Of a stretch of DNA of 64,000 nt, positions 54,401 to 64,000 are shown piece by piece. The translations under genes were made by a program, and so were the position numbers. Every line of letters begins with the position of its first letter. Within the stretch, counting starts at the first letter, position 1. A model generated the notes under the pieces. The model was not told where the DNA came from. It worked only from the letters and a program-made list of their open reading frames with translations, and did no database searches. Source of the stretch: Trichostrongylus colubriformis (Eukaryota; Nematoda; Chromadorea; Rhabditida; Trichostrongylidae); assembly GCA_963978905.1 (NCBI GenBank), contig OZ022260.1:16295725-16359724 (forward strand). Direction: 5' to 3'.

Positions 54401-57400
54401 CATGGTGAGAAAAGCGAAAGATTCAGTAGAGAACACGATCGAAGCATGGGTAAAAGAGAAGGAGATAGAAGTCACGGAAAGGAAGAGAAAAGCAGAAATA
54501 GAAGTCGTGAAAGAGATATGCGAAAGAGCAGCTCTGACAATGGTAGGAGAAAGGGATTTGAAGAGGATCGTGACAAGAACTCTACTGGTCGGCAACGAGG
54601 AAAGGATAGCGAGCGAAGGGAGCTGGTAACATTCAAGGATCATCAAGACAAGGATCGAAAGAGCGAGCGATCTGAGGACAAAAATCGCGATCAGATGCGA
54701 GAACATCTGAGCACTGGCGATAAAAAAGCGCGGACGACTCCTGAGTCTAGCAGCAGCAAAGTGCGGGCGACTCCTGAGTCTACCAGCGGCAGGGTGCAGC
54801 ATCCAAGCAGCAAGGAGTCGATCACTAAGGTGGCTGCGTCACAATCAAAGGAACCGAAGGGCGCCATATCTCAATCGAAGGAGCCTGAGGAGTCAATATC
54901 CGCCGCTCGGAAACAGAAAGTCCCTGTCAGTGGTCCCGAAGATGAGGAACCGGTGCTGAAGAAGTTGAAGACGGTGGGTTTTCTCAGTGATCGCGGTGTT
55001 TTCAAGTAGCTTACGCTTTTTTACTTCATTATGATGTCGGCTAATTTGGTTCCGTTTGAAACAAGTGAAATGCCCGTGTAAAGCCAAAGAGGGATGCAGA
55101 CAGTGAGATATGTATGTAAAGAACCCCACATCCTCCAACCGGTAGCAATCAGTGAGCAGGACTATCAAATCGTTGCCACATGGAAACTGTCATATTGTTT
55201 CCAAAAGTTATGCTTTCTTCAAGATTTTCTGAATCATTTAATTCCGAACTGGTTATTTGCAAGGAAGCGCCTGGGCTATTTGTTTGGATGGTAATGTGAA
55301 GGAGCCGTGTTGGAAGTGTGGATGCGTATTTCATAAAGTTTCCTATCTGAGCCTCATAATTTGAATTTCTCATTTTTTGGAATGGTTGGTCTTGCGCTGT
55401 CCCGAAACAAGCATGTCTTATCGAGTTGTGTGGTCAGTTCTTCATATGTTGCATATCATTACTCCATGTAAATAATAGCAGTAGACCTAGGTTGTAACTT
55501 CGGTACTGGAGTGACGAAATTTTTGACGGTTTGTTCAACGAGTGTATTAGTCGCTTTGCGGAGAAATCATTTCATTCCTTTCATAAGTAGTCATGGCCTT
55601 TATCGCTCAAGCTTTCGGATTATTTGAGTACGAGTTGGGCTGGCGCAAATTACTGCGCGCGTTACACAAGGAAGCGTGCAAAATGGGATCGGGCGCTATA
55701 TATTGATCAGTATCATCATTCGAACGGTTTGCAGGAAGAGAGATAAGCAGTATGGGAGATTTTGTTTTACTCGCTTTTTTTATTAAGGCCCTTATCAGTC
55801 AAAGTTTGGCCATCGCACGGTATTGCGCGAATCACCAGGTTGATTGTGGAAATGGCCGATACTGAGCAATCGACATCGGTGGAACTCATATCGCGTAATT
55901 CCACACTGTGACACGCGCAATACTGAGAGCTAGCCATCCAGGTATCTCTGCGAACGTCCACCACTCTTCGTGAGCTCAAGCAGTTTGACGGTCGGAGTAT
56001 TCTGTTGCTACTGGTATCGCAATGAGTAATGTGTTCACTTTCTGAGCATTCAGTGCTAGAATGAGTGATAGTCAAGTGGTCTTTCACCGCTACTTACCAT
56101 ATCTCAATAGACGAGATGCTGTGATGTTCTAGTGGTCGATAATTTTTGTTTATATCGCATATCGATATCGCACAATAAGAATGTGTGTTCATCCACTGAT
56201 CGTGTGACATTTGGTGTGTGGTAATCATTGTAATATTTAGCAATTAATGGGATTCCGTCACTCCCCAGTTATCACCTCTTAACGGAGTTTACAAGGCGTT
56301 ATCGTTTCCGTTTCCAGTCATTCTTTGTCAATGTCCCCGCCTCAATCCATGTACCACCCATTAGTGCTCTTTATGAGCGAATATCAGCTGTTATCACATT
56401 GGTTCACCCATTTTTGTAACTCCTTCTCATCCCACGTAACACTTATAAGTGTCAACACTCCATCAGAAACCCGAAAAGCGCTACACATTTGATGATAGTT
56501 GTCTTCCAAAGCTCCTTATCGGACTTATCAACCGTTATGTATTTGGATCACCTACCATTGATGTGCCCATCCCAACACGCAAAACCCTATGAGTGTCGGC
56601 GCTCTAGGATCGATCCGAAAGCTGAAACGGAATTAACGACATATGTCTTCCGAGGCCCCTTATGAGCCCTTATGAACCGTTGTCAATTTGGATCACCCAC
56701 CATTGATGTGTCATCCCACCCCTCAAAGCACCTATGTTTGTCGGCACTCTAGGATCGACCGGAAGGATGAAACGAATTTGGCGACATTAGCCTTTTGAAG
56801 CTCCTTGTCGGCCCTTATCATCTGGTAACACTTTTGGTCCACCACCGTTACGGTCCCCTTACCACAACCTACATCCACATCACTTGTAAAACTCAGAGTC
56901 CCAGCTTTGTTGCTACGCGAGAATGAATTTCCGGTCAAATACACGTACACCAACAGACACACTTAGCCGATCATATATAGTAAGTAGGATATCTGTCACA
57001 GGGTACGTTAACTCGTGCGGTTGGTCCAACGAGGGAGTGTTGCCTGGTCGTAGTCGCCTGAGTGTAGATGGCAATTAGCTTGATGTTGTGTGATAGGTCA
57101 CAACATCGAGACCTGTTTCTAAAGCAACTCTTGCTTTTTGCCGCTAGCGGCGCGGTGGTAGTTCACATAGCGAAAGACGTGTCGAATTTGACCTTTTTAT
57201 ATCTCTTACGAAAAAAATGAGACTTGCCATATCGTGGACAAGTTGTGGGAAAGGACAAGTAGGCCTCATAAGCCTAGCAGAATCATGCAGTATCATGCGA
57301 AATAAAAGATGTGCAGTAACTTGTGGTACGATTTGATATATCGACCGAAGCTTTTCCAGGACTTGATATTGTTGTGTGTTGTGTATCATTTCAATTGGGG

Positions 57401-57822
57401 AAGCATCCGAAATAAAACAAGATACAAAATTTTGATGTTTTTGGTATTATTTTCATATGTTCAGGAAAGCGCGACCCCAAAAAGTCCATCCAAAGCTGCC
57501 CTTGCATCTATGGTAAAGTTCAAAGTGAATGCGGCTGCTGCAAAGAAAGTGCCACCAGGTCTAAAGCCATTCGTACCTGTTACTCAAGAAGCAACAGACG
57601 TCGAGGAGGATAAAAGCAAGGTAGTGTGCCCGAGCGCTTTTTGAAGTTTTACAGTTGGATTTTTTCTGTGATAGCGATTCACTTCTCAAGCTTTTTTTGT
57701 GCTCTTTATACCAACTAATTAAGGTGACAGCAGCAGACGATGACAGTGGGGGCGACCGCAGAATGCGTGAGGCTTTTTCTCCTCCGAAACTCCAGCGAAA
57801 GAAGATCACCCTCAATCTCTAA
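44991..57822 (+). CDS. rbpl-1: RBBP6/Snama homologue: DWNN-CCHC-RING mRNA 3'-processing / E3 ligase protein, 22 exons
   Basis: RBBP6 proteins act in pre-mRNA 3' cleavage and as RING ubiquitin ligases in the nucleus. Exons: 44991-45137, 45351-45460, 45716-45791, about 45829-45944, 46683-46785, 47405-47545, 47604-47681, 47733-47846, 50650-50759, 50816-50996, 51103-51241, 51292-51391, 51450-51575, 51715-51948, 52009-52057, 52111-52413, 53185-53328, 53399-53616, 53676-53814, 54188-54973, 57465-57620, 57724-57822. They sum to 3669 bases with all phases compatible (1222 residues, close to fly Snama). Order: DWNN ubiquitin-like domain (1-85), zinc knuckle (169-182), STGIP-like block (KRTTGIPSQELM), RING (249-291), VDALVPNKTVRQA, Pro/Ser/Thr-rich region, then Arg/Ser/Lys-rich tail. 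The exon 4 acceptor is uncertain by 2 bases, and exon 6 needs a GC donor. The start is the ATG just after a likely spliced-leader site. Confidence 0.93.
46683..46785 (+). CDS. rbpl-1: rbpl-1 exon 5: CCHC zinc knuckle
   Basis: PPPPTYTCNRCYQPGHWYKN followed by CP gives C-x2-C-x4-H-x4-C, the RNA-binding zinc knuckle found between DWNN and RING in RBBP6 proteins. The acceptor is TTTCAG (46682) and the donor is ATG then GTAATC. Confidence 0.9.
47604..47846 (+). CDS. rbpl-1: rbpl-1 exons 7-8: RING finger
   Basis: Exon 7 (47604-47681) ends with PPPELTCPLCSHLLK. Exon 8 (47733-47846) continues DAVLTTCCGHSFCADCISNK and MESPDRQCPGKNCDQ. The metal ligands are Cys249, Cys252, Cys264 or Cys265, His267, Cys270, Cys273, Cys286 and Cys291. 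The last pair is spaced C-x4-C where the family usually has C-x2-C, so the last ligand may differ. The layout otherwise follows RBBP6 closely. Confidence 0.9.
48056..48950 (+). mobile_element. Mariner remnant in rbpl-1 intron 8
   Basis: The ends TTAGGTTGTGAGAAAAGCTC and its diverged complement (AACTTTTCTTACAACCTAA) are flanked by TA. Near 48290-48420 the plus strand gives NVNTARVGNEALDGTLCPWF and QKSKNEELLDF, a worn form of the mariner N-terminal DNA-binding region. The catalytic part is gone. The 118-codon minus frame inside is not a gene. Confidence 0.8.
49300..50560 (+). repeat. Tandem array, period about 265 bp, in rbpl-1 intron 8
   Basis: GGCGGAGCTTAA-type starts lie at 49325, 49591, 49858, 50122 and 50401 (steps 266, 267, 264, 279). 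Each unit has the CCCGCCCATTATGGGCGGAG hairpin, CATCTCCACAGGTCGTTTTT, CCAAGCTCCGCCCACCACTT and CTTCAGAAACTCATCCCTGA. The array ends in TTCGTGACAG, GGGACAGACACTAAGCC and TTTATATATAGTAGGGAT, the Rep-A terminus. Repeated short frames here are not genes. Confidence 0.92.
52609..52742. mobile_element. MITE copy in rbpl-1 intron 16
   Basis: The right end GCGAAGTCTGACGGCGGCTC and the more worn left end GATCGCCGTAAGCCTTGGCG pair. CGCACGCGAAGCC and ATCGCGTGCG match the 44099-44234 element. Confidence 0.8.
52805..53050 (+). repeat. Rep-E copy 3 in rbpl-1 intron 16
   Basis: It shares GGGTCTTGTCCCGATTACGC, GGCTGACTTAGCTCCTCGCC, CTGCTGACTAGTGGCGCAGA and TTTTTTCGCCGTTTTGTCTC with the copy at 17690-18085. 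Confidence 0.75.
53847..54112. mobile_element. Palindromic MITE filling rbpl-1 intron 19
   Basis: CCGCGGTCATACTTTACGTG at the left is mirrored by CACGTAAAGTGCGACCGCGG at the right, with TGCGTCAATTGACGCC and GGCGTCAATTGATGCA inside. It makes up about 266 of the 373 intron bases and belongs with the 41912 and 60153 elements. Confidence 0.85.
54188..54973 (+). CDS. rbpl-1: rbpl-1 exon 20: Arg/Ser/Lys/Glu-rich domain
   Basis: This is the largest exon, 262 codons, starting after GTTTCAG. It is dominated by charged and serine residues (HKRKEHHKDSSSDRKHEERE, RDMRKSSSDNGRRKG) and then by a Ser/Pro/Lys part (TTPESSSSKVRATPESTSG). Such low-complexity tails are typical of RBBP6 and SR-related splicing and 3'-end factors and are expected to be disordered and phosphorylated. 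It continues the Lys-rich exons 18-19. Confidence 0.9.
55630..57000. repeat. Repeats in rbpl-1 intron 20, including a Rep-A tandem copy
   Basis: 55630-55740 (TTGGGCTGGCGCAAATTACT, GATCAGTATCATCATTCGAA) is an inverted match to 17690-17790. 56270-57000 is a Rep-A copy: three diverged units headed by GAAACCCGAAAAGCGC, GGATCGATCCGAAAGCTGAA and GGATCGACCGGAAGGATGAA at about 145-bp steps. It ends in GCTACGCGAGAATGAATTTC, CCAACAGACACACTTAGCC and CATATATAGTAAGTAGGAT. No exon lies between 54974 and 57464. Confidence 0.8.
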
Positions 57823-58575
57823 ACCACGAAGGTCTTTATGCCTTCCCCAAATCTGTCGGGTATAAAAAGCGTTAGAATCTGTTGTTTATTGCACTTTGCA
57901 TCGTTGTTATATGTTATGAATGTCTATTATTGTTTTCTTGAGCTGATTTGGAATGCTGGTTTTTGTAAAATGTCCGGTAAAAGCGCAGAAACCATTTGTG
58001 CTGTTGCTTCCTACATTTGTATTCTTCTGTTCAGTTTGTCATTTTAATAAAATTCTACATATTCTTTTTTTGTGGTATTCATGGGTTCTTGCCTTACTTT
58101 ATCATTGGGCTTTCTTATGATCATTTATCATGGGTGCAGTTATGGCTCCATGTTACTGAACATTCGGTCCAACAGTAGCTGCCAGGTGGGAACAAGAAGG
58201 GACATTGCATGTCAGTGTGTCAGAATCTGCATTCAAATCGGCTATCAAAAGGTTCATAAAGGTGGGGCATTAATGAGTCTGGGATTCTTATGCGTTTTCC
58301 CCAAGTCAAAAAAAGGGTAGGATAGGCGCAATGCTTCTATCGACTACCGCTCCCCTCTTCCATGCCGCGGTCCATATCCCCGTCGACACAGATGTATTTT
58401 GTACCCTTTCTGATGTCATTTCAGAGAATCGTGAAACATGAGACGCATAACGATTCGTTATTTAATCCTGAAATATTTGATCAATGTCGATCGTATGTTC
58501 AGTGTTGTTGCCTCAGTTGCATTACATCCGTGCTTCAAAATTCATTTTAAGTGAATTCAAAACAGTTGTAATTGG
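57823..58575 (+). other. rbpl-1 3' UTR and rbpl-1/fcp-1 intergenic region
   Basis: An AATAAA poly(A) signal lies at 58046-58051, about 224 bp after the rbpl-1 stop. The remaining 525 bp before fcp-1 has no recognised element. AAAACAG at 58559-58565, ten bases before the fcp-1 ATG, could serve as a spliced-leader acceptor. Confidence 0.6.
58046..58051 (+). promoter_or_regulatory. Poly(A) signal for rbpl-1
   Basis: The canonical AATAAA lies in a T-rich 3' region (CATTTTAATAAAATTC), followed by TATTCTTTTTTTG, at a sensible distance from the stop at 57822. Confidence 0.6.
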
Positions 58576-61500
58576 ATGGAAGTACGCATCAAGGAAAGTG
58601 AGGCTGGTGGCACTGTGGCTCAAAGGAAGACGACAGATGGAAGCTATGTAATGAAAGACGCGGTATGTAGGAGCATAGTTATCGCCTGAATATGCTTATA
58701 AAACAGTCTTGCTCTAGGGGCGGTTAAATTAGCTTACTACGTCTCTGACTTGTGGGATCTTGAGAACGTGTGAGCTATATTGGAAAACGTTCGTGAATAT
58801 AAAATAATCGCATGTATTAGGTTGTCCCAAAAGTCTTGTAGGAATTTTTTTTCATAAAAATAACTCTTGTTTACTTCGAGGCAGGTCTAGGCGGTTCAGC
58901 AATAGTAGAACGTTCTCTAAGCTTTCTAGGAAAATATCTATTGACGCACGAGGTCCCGCAGAGAGAGCACAATGCTCGTTGTCGATACCCACTACTCGCG
59001 GTGTCGTCTAATATGAGCGGTCTTGCAGCACCAAAACGACGGAAGCTTGCCACTCCATCCGCGCTACATTGGGCAAGGGATGTGTGAGCTACGAGACCAT
59101 GCGCCGCTGGTTCATCAGCTTCAGCAACGGCGATATTAACATGGAAGAAAAACCACGCTCAGGACTGCGCTATTTCTGAGACGCGGTAGGAACTTTTCCA
59201 TGAGGTGCTGGTACAAGGCGAGACAGTCACCGCTACCGTATGCACCCACCAGCTCCAGCAGCTCGCCGTCGCTGTTCGAGAAAAGTTCTAAAAAAAGGTC
59301 CGCGGTCACCCTCCCATGACGACGCCCCCTCCGATTTCACGAAGAGTGCCCAGGCCAAGCTACACGAGCTCGGCTGGGATGTCCTGCCCTGCCAAAAGAA
59401 AACTCCTTGATAATGACATGCTTGAAAAGGTGATCGCTGACTTCATTGACTTCCAGAACTCAGGGTTAGGGAGGAGGGAGTCAACGATTTACCTTTGAGA
59501 TGGCAGTGTGCTATCGGTAACAATGGTGAATACGTTGTTGCCTAATTGTTGTTTGTTGGAAGAAAAAAAATAAAAAAATGGTGGTCGAAAAAAATCCTAC
59601 AAGACTTTTGGGACAACCAAATATAATGAAAACTAAAAATGAAAACAGGCAAGGTGTTTGGTATCTGATCCGACAAGTCGCTTTTCGAACGATGATAATT
59701 CTATTCACAGCAGTTGTTTGTACTGCAGATGATACAAATTATACGTGATACCTACTTTTCATGAGGATGAATGGCAGTTTGGAAAACTATCCTATATCGA
59801 TAGGATTCTCGCAAGACAGCCCGGAAATAATTCTTCTACAAAAAACATTAGCAGCATTTAAAGTTTTTGTCTGCACGCATACGTGAGAATTTTTCCTGTC
59901 ATATTTCACGTCGCAGTCGTACCCGACCCTTCACGAACAGTTTGCATTCCACTTTAAGTTTGCGCAAAAATCGGACAAGTATACAGGCAACAGTCTTGCG
60001 ATGGCAAAAGGTTGTTTGCATAGTAAACCTGATCTTGACAGGGCCTAAGAGCATCCGCGAATGGTCAAGGTTGAGGTAGTGCTATTGTGCCTTTCGACTT
60101 GTTGATATCCTCCACATCTTTTGATCCAGACGACGTGTGAGTATCGCCGGGTCGGCCCGCTTTCATACTTTGCGGCGCAGGCACCGGCGTTTACGCCGGT
60201 AATCGACGTTCTATTTAGAACGATCGACCGAACCATACTACGGTATGGTGATCGTGGCGGGAGCTCTCGCAAGGATTCGATTCTGGCAAGATTCAAATGT
60301 AGGCACAGATTTACGCGAGCTTTTGTCATGATCATCAGAGTATAGTATCGTTAGGCCGCACCATACTTTGCGGCACCGGCGGCCACGGCAGCAATTTGAC
60401 GCCGGCGGCCATGGCAACAATTAGACGCCGGCATCTGCGGCGAGGGCTTCATATTACCGCCGTCGCCTCCAGTTCCGCAAGGTAAGAACAAAGCAACGTT
60501 AGACGAGATCGCGGTATACGACGGAATATTTGCTTTCTAGGCCACTAGTACATCACTCGATAGTTGCATACCTGGATTCATAGCTTCTTCGTTTTTGCAA
60601 TTTCTTGAAGTACTGTATTGTCGTCTAAAGAGAGCGGCAACCCTCCCGATGACCCTACTCATCCTGCTCGTATAGAGAGGTTGCGAACGGATATTTCATT
60701 GCAATACGGTAGTTGCAGTAACAATTTGTCATGCAAGCTACCATTTTACCAGGTCTCATTAATTAAAACCTATTTGTGCTATTTGTTGAGGAATCTATAG
60801 CAGCCAAGTAAAAACTCACCAGTCAATCAAATTTCAAATAGAACTTCAAATAGGTTTTGATTTAGTTAAGGTGTAAATTCATCTAATACGCATCGCAGAG
60901 TGAGGCTGACGCTCTGCTTTATTTGCAGGGTATGAGCCAGTCGTGGAAAAGATATGACAATTCCACCATTTTGAATGACTTTGAATTCAGGTAGTTCTCG
61001 AATATCAGACACCATCTGGTGAAATGGTAAAGCTCAAGGCACCAATAGAAGGAGTGGTGACCTTTGATCGCGCTGCAAAGAAAGGTGCAGAAATGGTTCA
61101 GGTCTGTGGTGTTATTGATGCAATCATTCCCATAGTGCTCTGCCGTTTTACTTCAGATTGATCTTTGTGGTCTGGGGGAATTGACATTTTGATAAAAAAA
61201 ACTAGGTTCAACTAGGAAAAGTTTCTAGGACATGCTGATCGCTCGTATCGAACCTTGCCACCATGCCATTGTTATCAAGGATATGTGTGCCACATGCGGG
61301 CGTGACCTTCGAGAGTGAGTATTTTGTCATACAAGTATTTTCAACAAGTTCTCAGGCTTGAAGTAGTGCCAATTTTATAATTGTTTTGATAATTCTGGAG
61401 TAAGAGGTGTGAGGCCACCCCAAGTGCTCTGCCTCTCCAACGTTAACGGCTAGTGCGCAATGTGTAGAGCGTCGACTCGGCTGATTCTGCCTTAAACCAT

Positions 61501-62214
61501 AGGGTTGAGAGAACCTTTTCCTCAAGACCCAGGTAGAAGTATTTGCTTAAATGGCCACGGTAGCGCTACGGAGATACTTTTTTGTGGAATCCAGAATACT
61601 ACCCAGTGAGAGTGAGTGCGGGCGTCAACACAAAAGTGGTTGCCTCTCTTTCCTGACTCCAATTGCACCGCTGCATCATTAATATGGCTTCTGTTTTATC
61701 TTCGTCTTATGTAGGAAAGACGGTCGAGCAGGTCAGCGGAAAGAAGCAGCAACAGCGAATGTGTCAATGATCCATCATGTACCAGAGCTTATCGTTTCGG
61801 ATGATGTCAGTTTTAGAAAACGACATTTTTGCTCTATCCTCTGCTGAGGTCTGCGTAATTATTTTTCATTTCAGTTAGCGGAGGAAATTGGTTCAGCGGA
61901 TTTGAAGAATGTCTTGAATTCGCGAAAACTGGTGTTGTTGGTCGACTTGGATCAGACAGTTATCCACACGACAAATCGTCCTTTCAAAGTAGATCCGAAA
62001 ATGGTAAACTCAATATTCACTCCATACATGAAACATCGTGAGTGCGTAGCTCATAATTTAGCACGGAGACATCCACACTTACAAGATGTTCGGCGCGGAA
62101 TACCATACCAAATTGAGGCCGTATACGCGTGAGTTTCTTGAACACATGAGTGCCCTCTACGAAATGCACGTCGTAACCTACGGACAACGACAGTATGCTC
62201 ACAAAATCGCAGAG
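58576..62214 (+). CDS. fcp-1: RNA polymerase II CTD phosphatase FCP1, 5' part (6 exons, 3' end outside the window)
   Basis: FCP1 removes phosphates from the C-terminal repeats of RNA polymerase II so the enzyme can be recycled. Exons: 58576-58662, 60991-61101, 61229-61314, 61715-61805, 61875-62003, 62062-62214. All phases agree (219 codons so far). The N-terminal part (VRIKESEAGGTVAQRK, then VVLEYQTPSGEMVKLKAPIE and EGVVTFDRAAKKGAEMVQ) is the lipoyl-like segment usual before the catalytic domain. CHHAIVIKDMCATCGRDLRE is the family's cysteine block. The catalytic motif is VDLDQTVIHTT with Asp149 as nucleophile and Asp151. LRPYTREFLEHMSALYEMHV and VTYGQRQYAHKIAE follow, matching FCP1. The gene breaks off at a GTAAGA donor; the HRILSRDE part and BRCT domain are not in the window. 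Confidence 0.93.
58817..59621 (+). mobile_element. Internally deleted mariner, copy 2, in fcp-1 intron 1
   Basis: The ends TTAGGTTGTCCCAAAAGTCT and their complement are flanked by TA. The plus strand carries NMSGLAAPKRRKLATPSALH, LVQGETVTATVCTHQLQQLA-like and LLDNDMLEKVIADFIDFQNS pieces with stops and frameshifts. It lacks the same central transposase segment as the copy at 27922-28800, to which it is clearly the sister. Confidence 0.87.
60153..60480. mobile_element. GGCCGC/CATACTTTGCGG MITE cluster in fcp-1 intron 1
   Basis: GGCCCGCTTTCATACTTTGC begins a copy at 60153 with CCGGCGTTTACGCCGG inside. At 60350 TTAGGCCGCACCATACTTTG begins a second left end with GCGGCCACGGCAGCAATTTG and a similar GCGGCCATGGCAACAATTAG duplicated after it. 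Both belong to the 41912-42002 family; right ends are not clear. Confidence 0.7.
61875..62214 (+). CDS. fcp-1: fcp-1 exons 5-6: catalytic core
   Basis: Exon 5 (61875-62003) holds the DxDxT motif of this HAD-type phosphatase (KLVLLVDLDQTVIHTT). Exon 6 (62062-62214) starts after ATAATTTAG with HGDIHTYKMFG and holds the LRPYTREFLEHM and TYGQRQYAHKIAE blocks. Both are phase 0. The insertion domain and the Lys and second Asp motifs would be in later exons. Confidence 0.92.
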
Positions 62215-64000
62215 GTAAGATTCCTTGAAGGTTCAGTGGAGAGAATGCTACGTTGTGTTTTGGTTGCACAGTGAGTACGATGCCTCAAAGGCGTGGGCGC
62301 AGATCGAGTCCTTTCCAAACTCGTAGGCTTTACTCATACTGGAGCTTGCTGTGTGAGTTGCAGCACAAACTTTTAGAAAGCGAAAAACCTTCCCCACTCC
62401 GAGTTCCTGTAAGAGTTTGACGGAAATTTTTGATTAAATTGGTCATGGTGTCACGAGGAAAAAGCGTAACAGGTGTCTATATCGGAACAAACCCCGTATT
62501 CCACCGACTACTGCCATTTTCGAGCCAGTCGCACTATTGCCCAATGATTCTGTGCGCTTTGCAACATTTTTTTATTGATCTTCGAACTTAGTCTCCCAAG
62601 ATGAGGATGGTTGGTCGACGTAGTCTCTCAAAATGAGGTTCATAGCAGTGATAGGGCTCGGGATGTCATTTACCAATGCGCGTTTACGACTTTTATAAGA
62701 GGAGCAACTCACCATGGATAATAGGCACACATTGAGCACGTGAGCCTCAATGACCATTTGGTTACCTGCTCAGAATCAGGCTCAAGAGGTCTCCAGTTCG
62801 GGTCCTTGCTGAGACGCTATTTTGCATTTTGTTGGGCATTGTCTTTCCGAACATTGTATTCAGAGATTTTGGATTGTTTAAGTGCTTGATCTATCTTCGG
62901 AAAAAGTCTAGGAAATGATACGGCTTTCATTGTTTTGTAATACACATTTCCAGTTCTTATTTATTGCCTTCGAGGAACTATTTTCCCCCGTAAGACATTG
63001 TACAATAGCTTCATGAAGGATTTCAAAAAAACATTGTGTGCAAGCCGGCATAATGGTCCTCTTGTGAAAGTGCGACGAAGAGGAATTGCCGTGGCTCAAA
63101 AGTATGCGTCGATCCCAACTCAACCCCATCATTCCTCATTTTGATGTGGTCGAAATGGCGATTTTGTTCAACCTATAGAGCATAATTACGACACTCGCTT
63201 GTGCATAAACAGCCAGACGCATGCGCTATTGGCGTCGGCATCAAAAAGGGGTCGATCACCAAAGTTGCCCAAAATTCGTCCATAGGGGTGGTTTGACCTC
63301 CTGAAAAGGAGTACCTCACCTCCTCTACACTAGACTGTTTGGCGCCCGTGTTACAAGAATTTAAAGATTCATGGCACTTTGCGGGCCAGAAACATTGGAT
63401 TTGTGGGAAGCTGTTTTCCATTCGATCGTCGCGCTGCGAAAGACCTCTTGGTTACCCTCTTTTGGTGCTACATTATCATATTTGTTTTAGCGTAATATGA
63501 ACGCTATAAAAGAAGAAGTGGAAATGTGTATTATAAAGCATTGAAAGTTGAATCATTTCTTGAGAAACCCTTTTTTCGTGGAATGATCAAGCACCCAAAC
63601 AATCAAAATCTCTGTGTACATCGGAGGCATTTACAACAAAATGCAAATTAGCATCTCCAGCAAGAACCCGAACTGGACACCTCTCGATCTTCATTCCGAG
63701 CAAGTAACCAAATGGCCATCGAGGCACACGTGCTCAATGTGTGCCTAATTATATCTATGATAAGTTGCTCCTCTTAAAACAGTTGTAAGACTGGTCCTAG
63801 GGACGAACAGCAGATATGAAACGTAAATTGGCAAAGAGCATCTCAATTCCTCTATCACGGCTTTGACCTCATTTCGAAGGACTACTTCGACCTACCATCC
63901 TTCCCTTGTTTGCATCGGTTTCAGTTGTCATCCAGGGGAAATCACGATCAGCGTTCATTATTTTGTTTTCTTAGGTATTGTTCCTAATCCTTCCATGATA
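62215..64000. repeat. fcp-1 intron 6 (runs off window) with a 1.3-kb fold-back repeat
   Basis: About 62602-62915 and about 63560-63905 are inverted copies: AAGAGGAGCAACT, AGGCACACATTGAGCACGTG, CCATTTGGTTAC, TCCAGTTCGGGTCCTTGCTG and GATTGTTTAAGTGCTTGATC at the left, with complements at the right. Identity is roughly 75-80 percent by eye. The 640-bp centre has minus-strand frames of 74 and 82 codons without recognised domain. No further FCP1 exon is visible before the edge. Confidence 0.75.

Noticed and set aside
62215..64000. Further fcp-1 exons (the HRILSRDE region)
   Set aside because: I searched for these motifs in all plus frames by eye and found none, so the gene must continue beyond the right edge.

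Overview
The window is eukaryotic and reads as a strongylid, hookworm-like nematode. Small exons are separated by introns ending in the nematode TTTTCAG-type acceptor. The two clear genes match the nematode forms of RBBP6 and FCP1. The remaining sequence is a dense mosaic of Tc1/mariner, RTE and fold-back repeats. The species assignment is inference; there is no rRNA, tRNA gene or mitochondrial marker to fix it.

Right third (about 45-64 kb, + strand): two RNA polymerase II / mRNA-processing genes lie head to tail. The first is a complete 22-exon RBBP6/Snama homologue (rbpl-1, 44991-57822, modelled as 1222 codons; DWNN, CCHC zinc knuckle, RING, Pro-rich and Arg/Ser/Lys-rich parts). About 750 bp downstream are the first six exons of the RNA polymerase II CTD phosphatase FCP1 (fcp-1, 58576-62214), which runs off the right edge. 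Both genes have introns swollen by transposons: mariner remnants, palindromic MITEs and a 265-bp tandem array.

Left two thirds (1-44 kb): mostly repeats. The gene content I can support is on the minus strand: a two-exon gene for a 209-residue single-pass membrane protein with a basic tail (13620-14294), and isolated candidate exons of secreted proteins (a Thr/Ser-rich stretch near 19-20 kb, cysteine-rich exons at 27.6-27.8 and 37.0-37.3 kb). One mariner with an uninterrupted 337-codon DD34D transposase (34326-35575) is the only apparently intact transposon.

Repeat families, with the names used below. Rep-A: GATAAG/TTATC-rich units of about 146 bp ending in a GACAGACGGACA tract and TATATATAGTAGGA (1-1012, 17010-17640, 21230-21800, 26080-26540, 56270-57000; its terminus also caps the 49.3-50.6 kb satellite). 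Rep-B: inverted pairs containing AAACTTTGCATGC (6450-6960, 30280-30960; single copies near 17.4 and 37.9 kb). Rep-C: about 450 bp (6051-6500, 37440-37890). Rep-D: 7640-8531 and 9230-9375, 39176-39360, 42003-42420. Rep-E: 9950-10230, 17690-18085, 52805-53050. Fold-back and TIR elements include a 1.74-kb hairpin (23212-24949), a mariner-derived hairpin (25316-25989), a 1.5-kb long-TIR element (39451-40961) and palindromic MITEs. A 200-N assembly gap sits at 22370-22569, directly beside a 137-bp inverted duplication.

No previously undescribed biochemical system is evident. The most unusual material is structural: hairpin-forming elements built from transposase 3' ends, a pair of mariner derivatives sharing one internal deletion, transposons nested at the TATATA termini of Rep-A, and a frame-required GC-AG intron in the RING region of rbpl-1.
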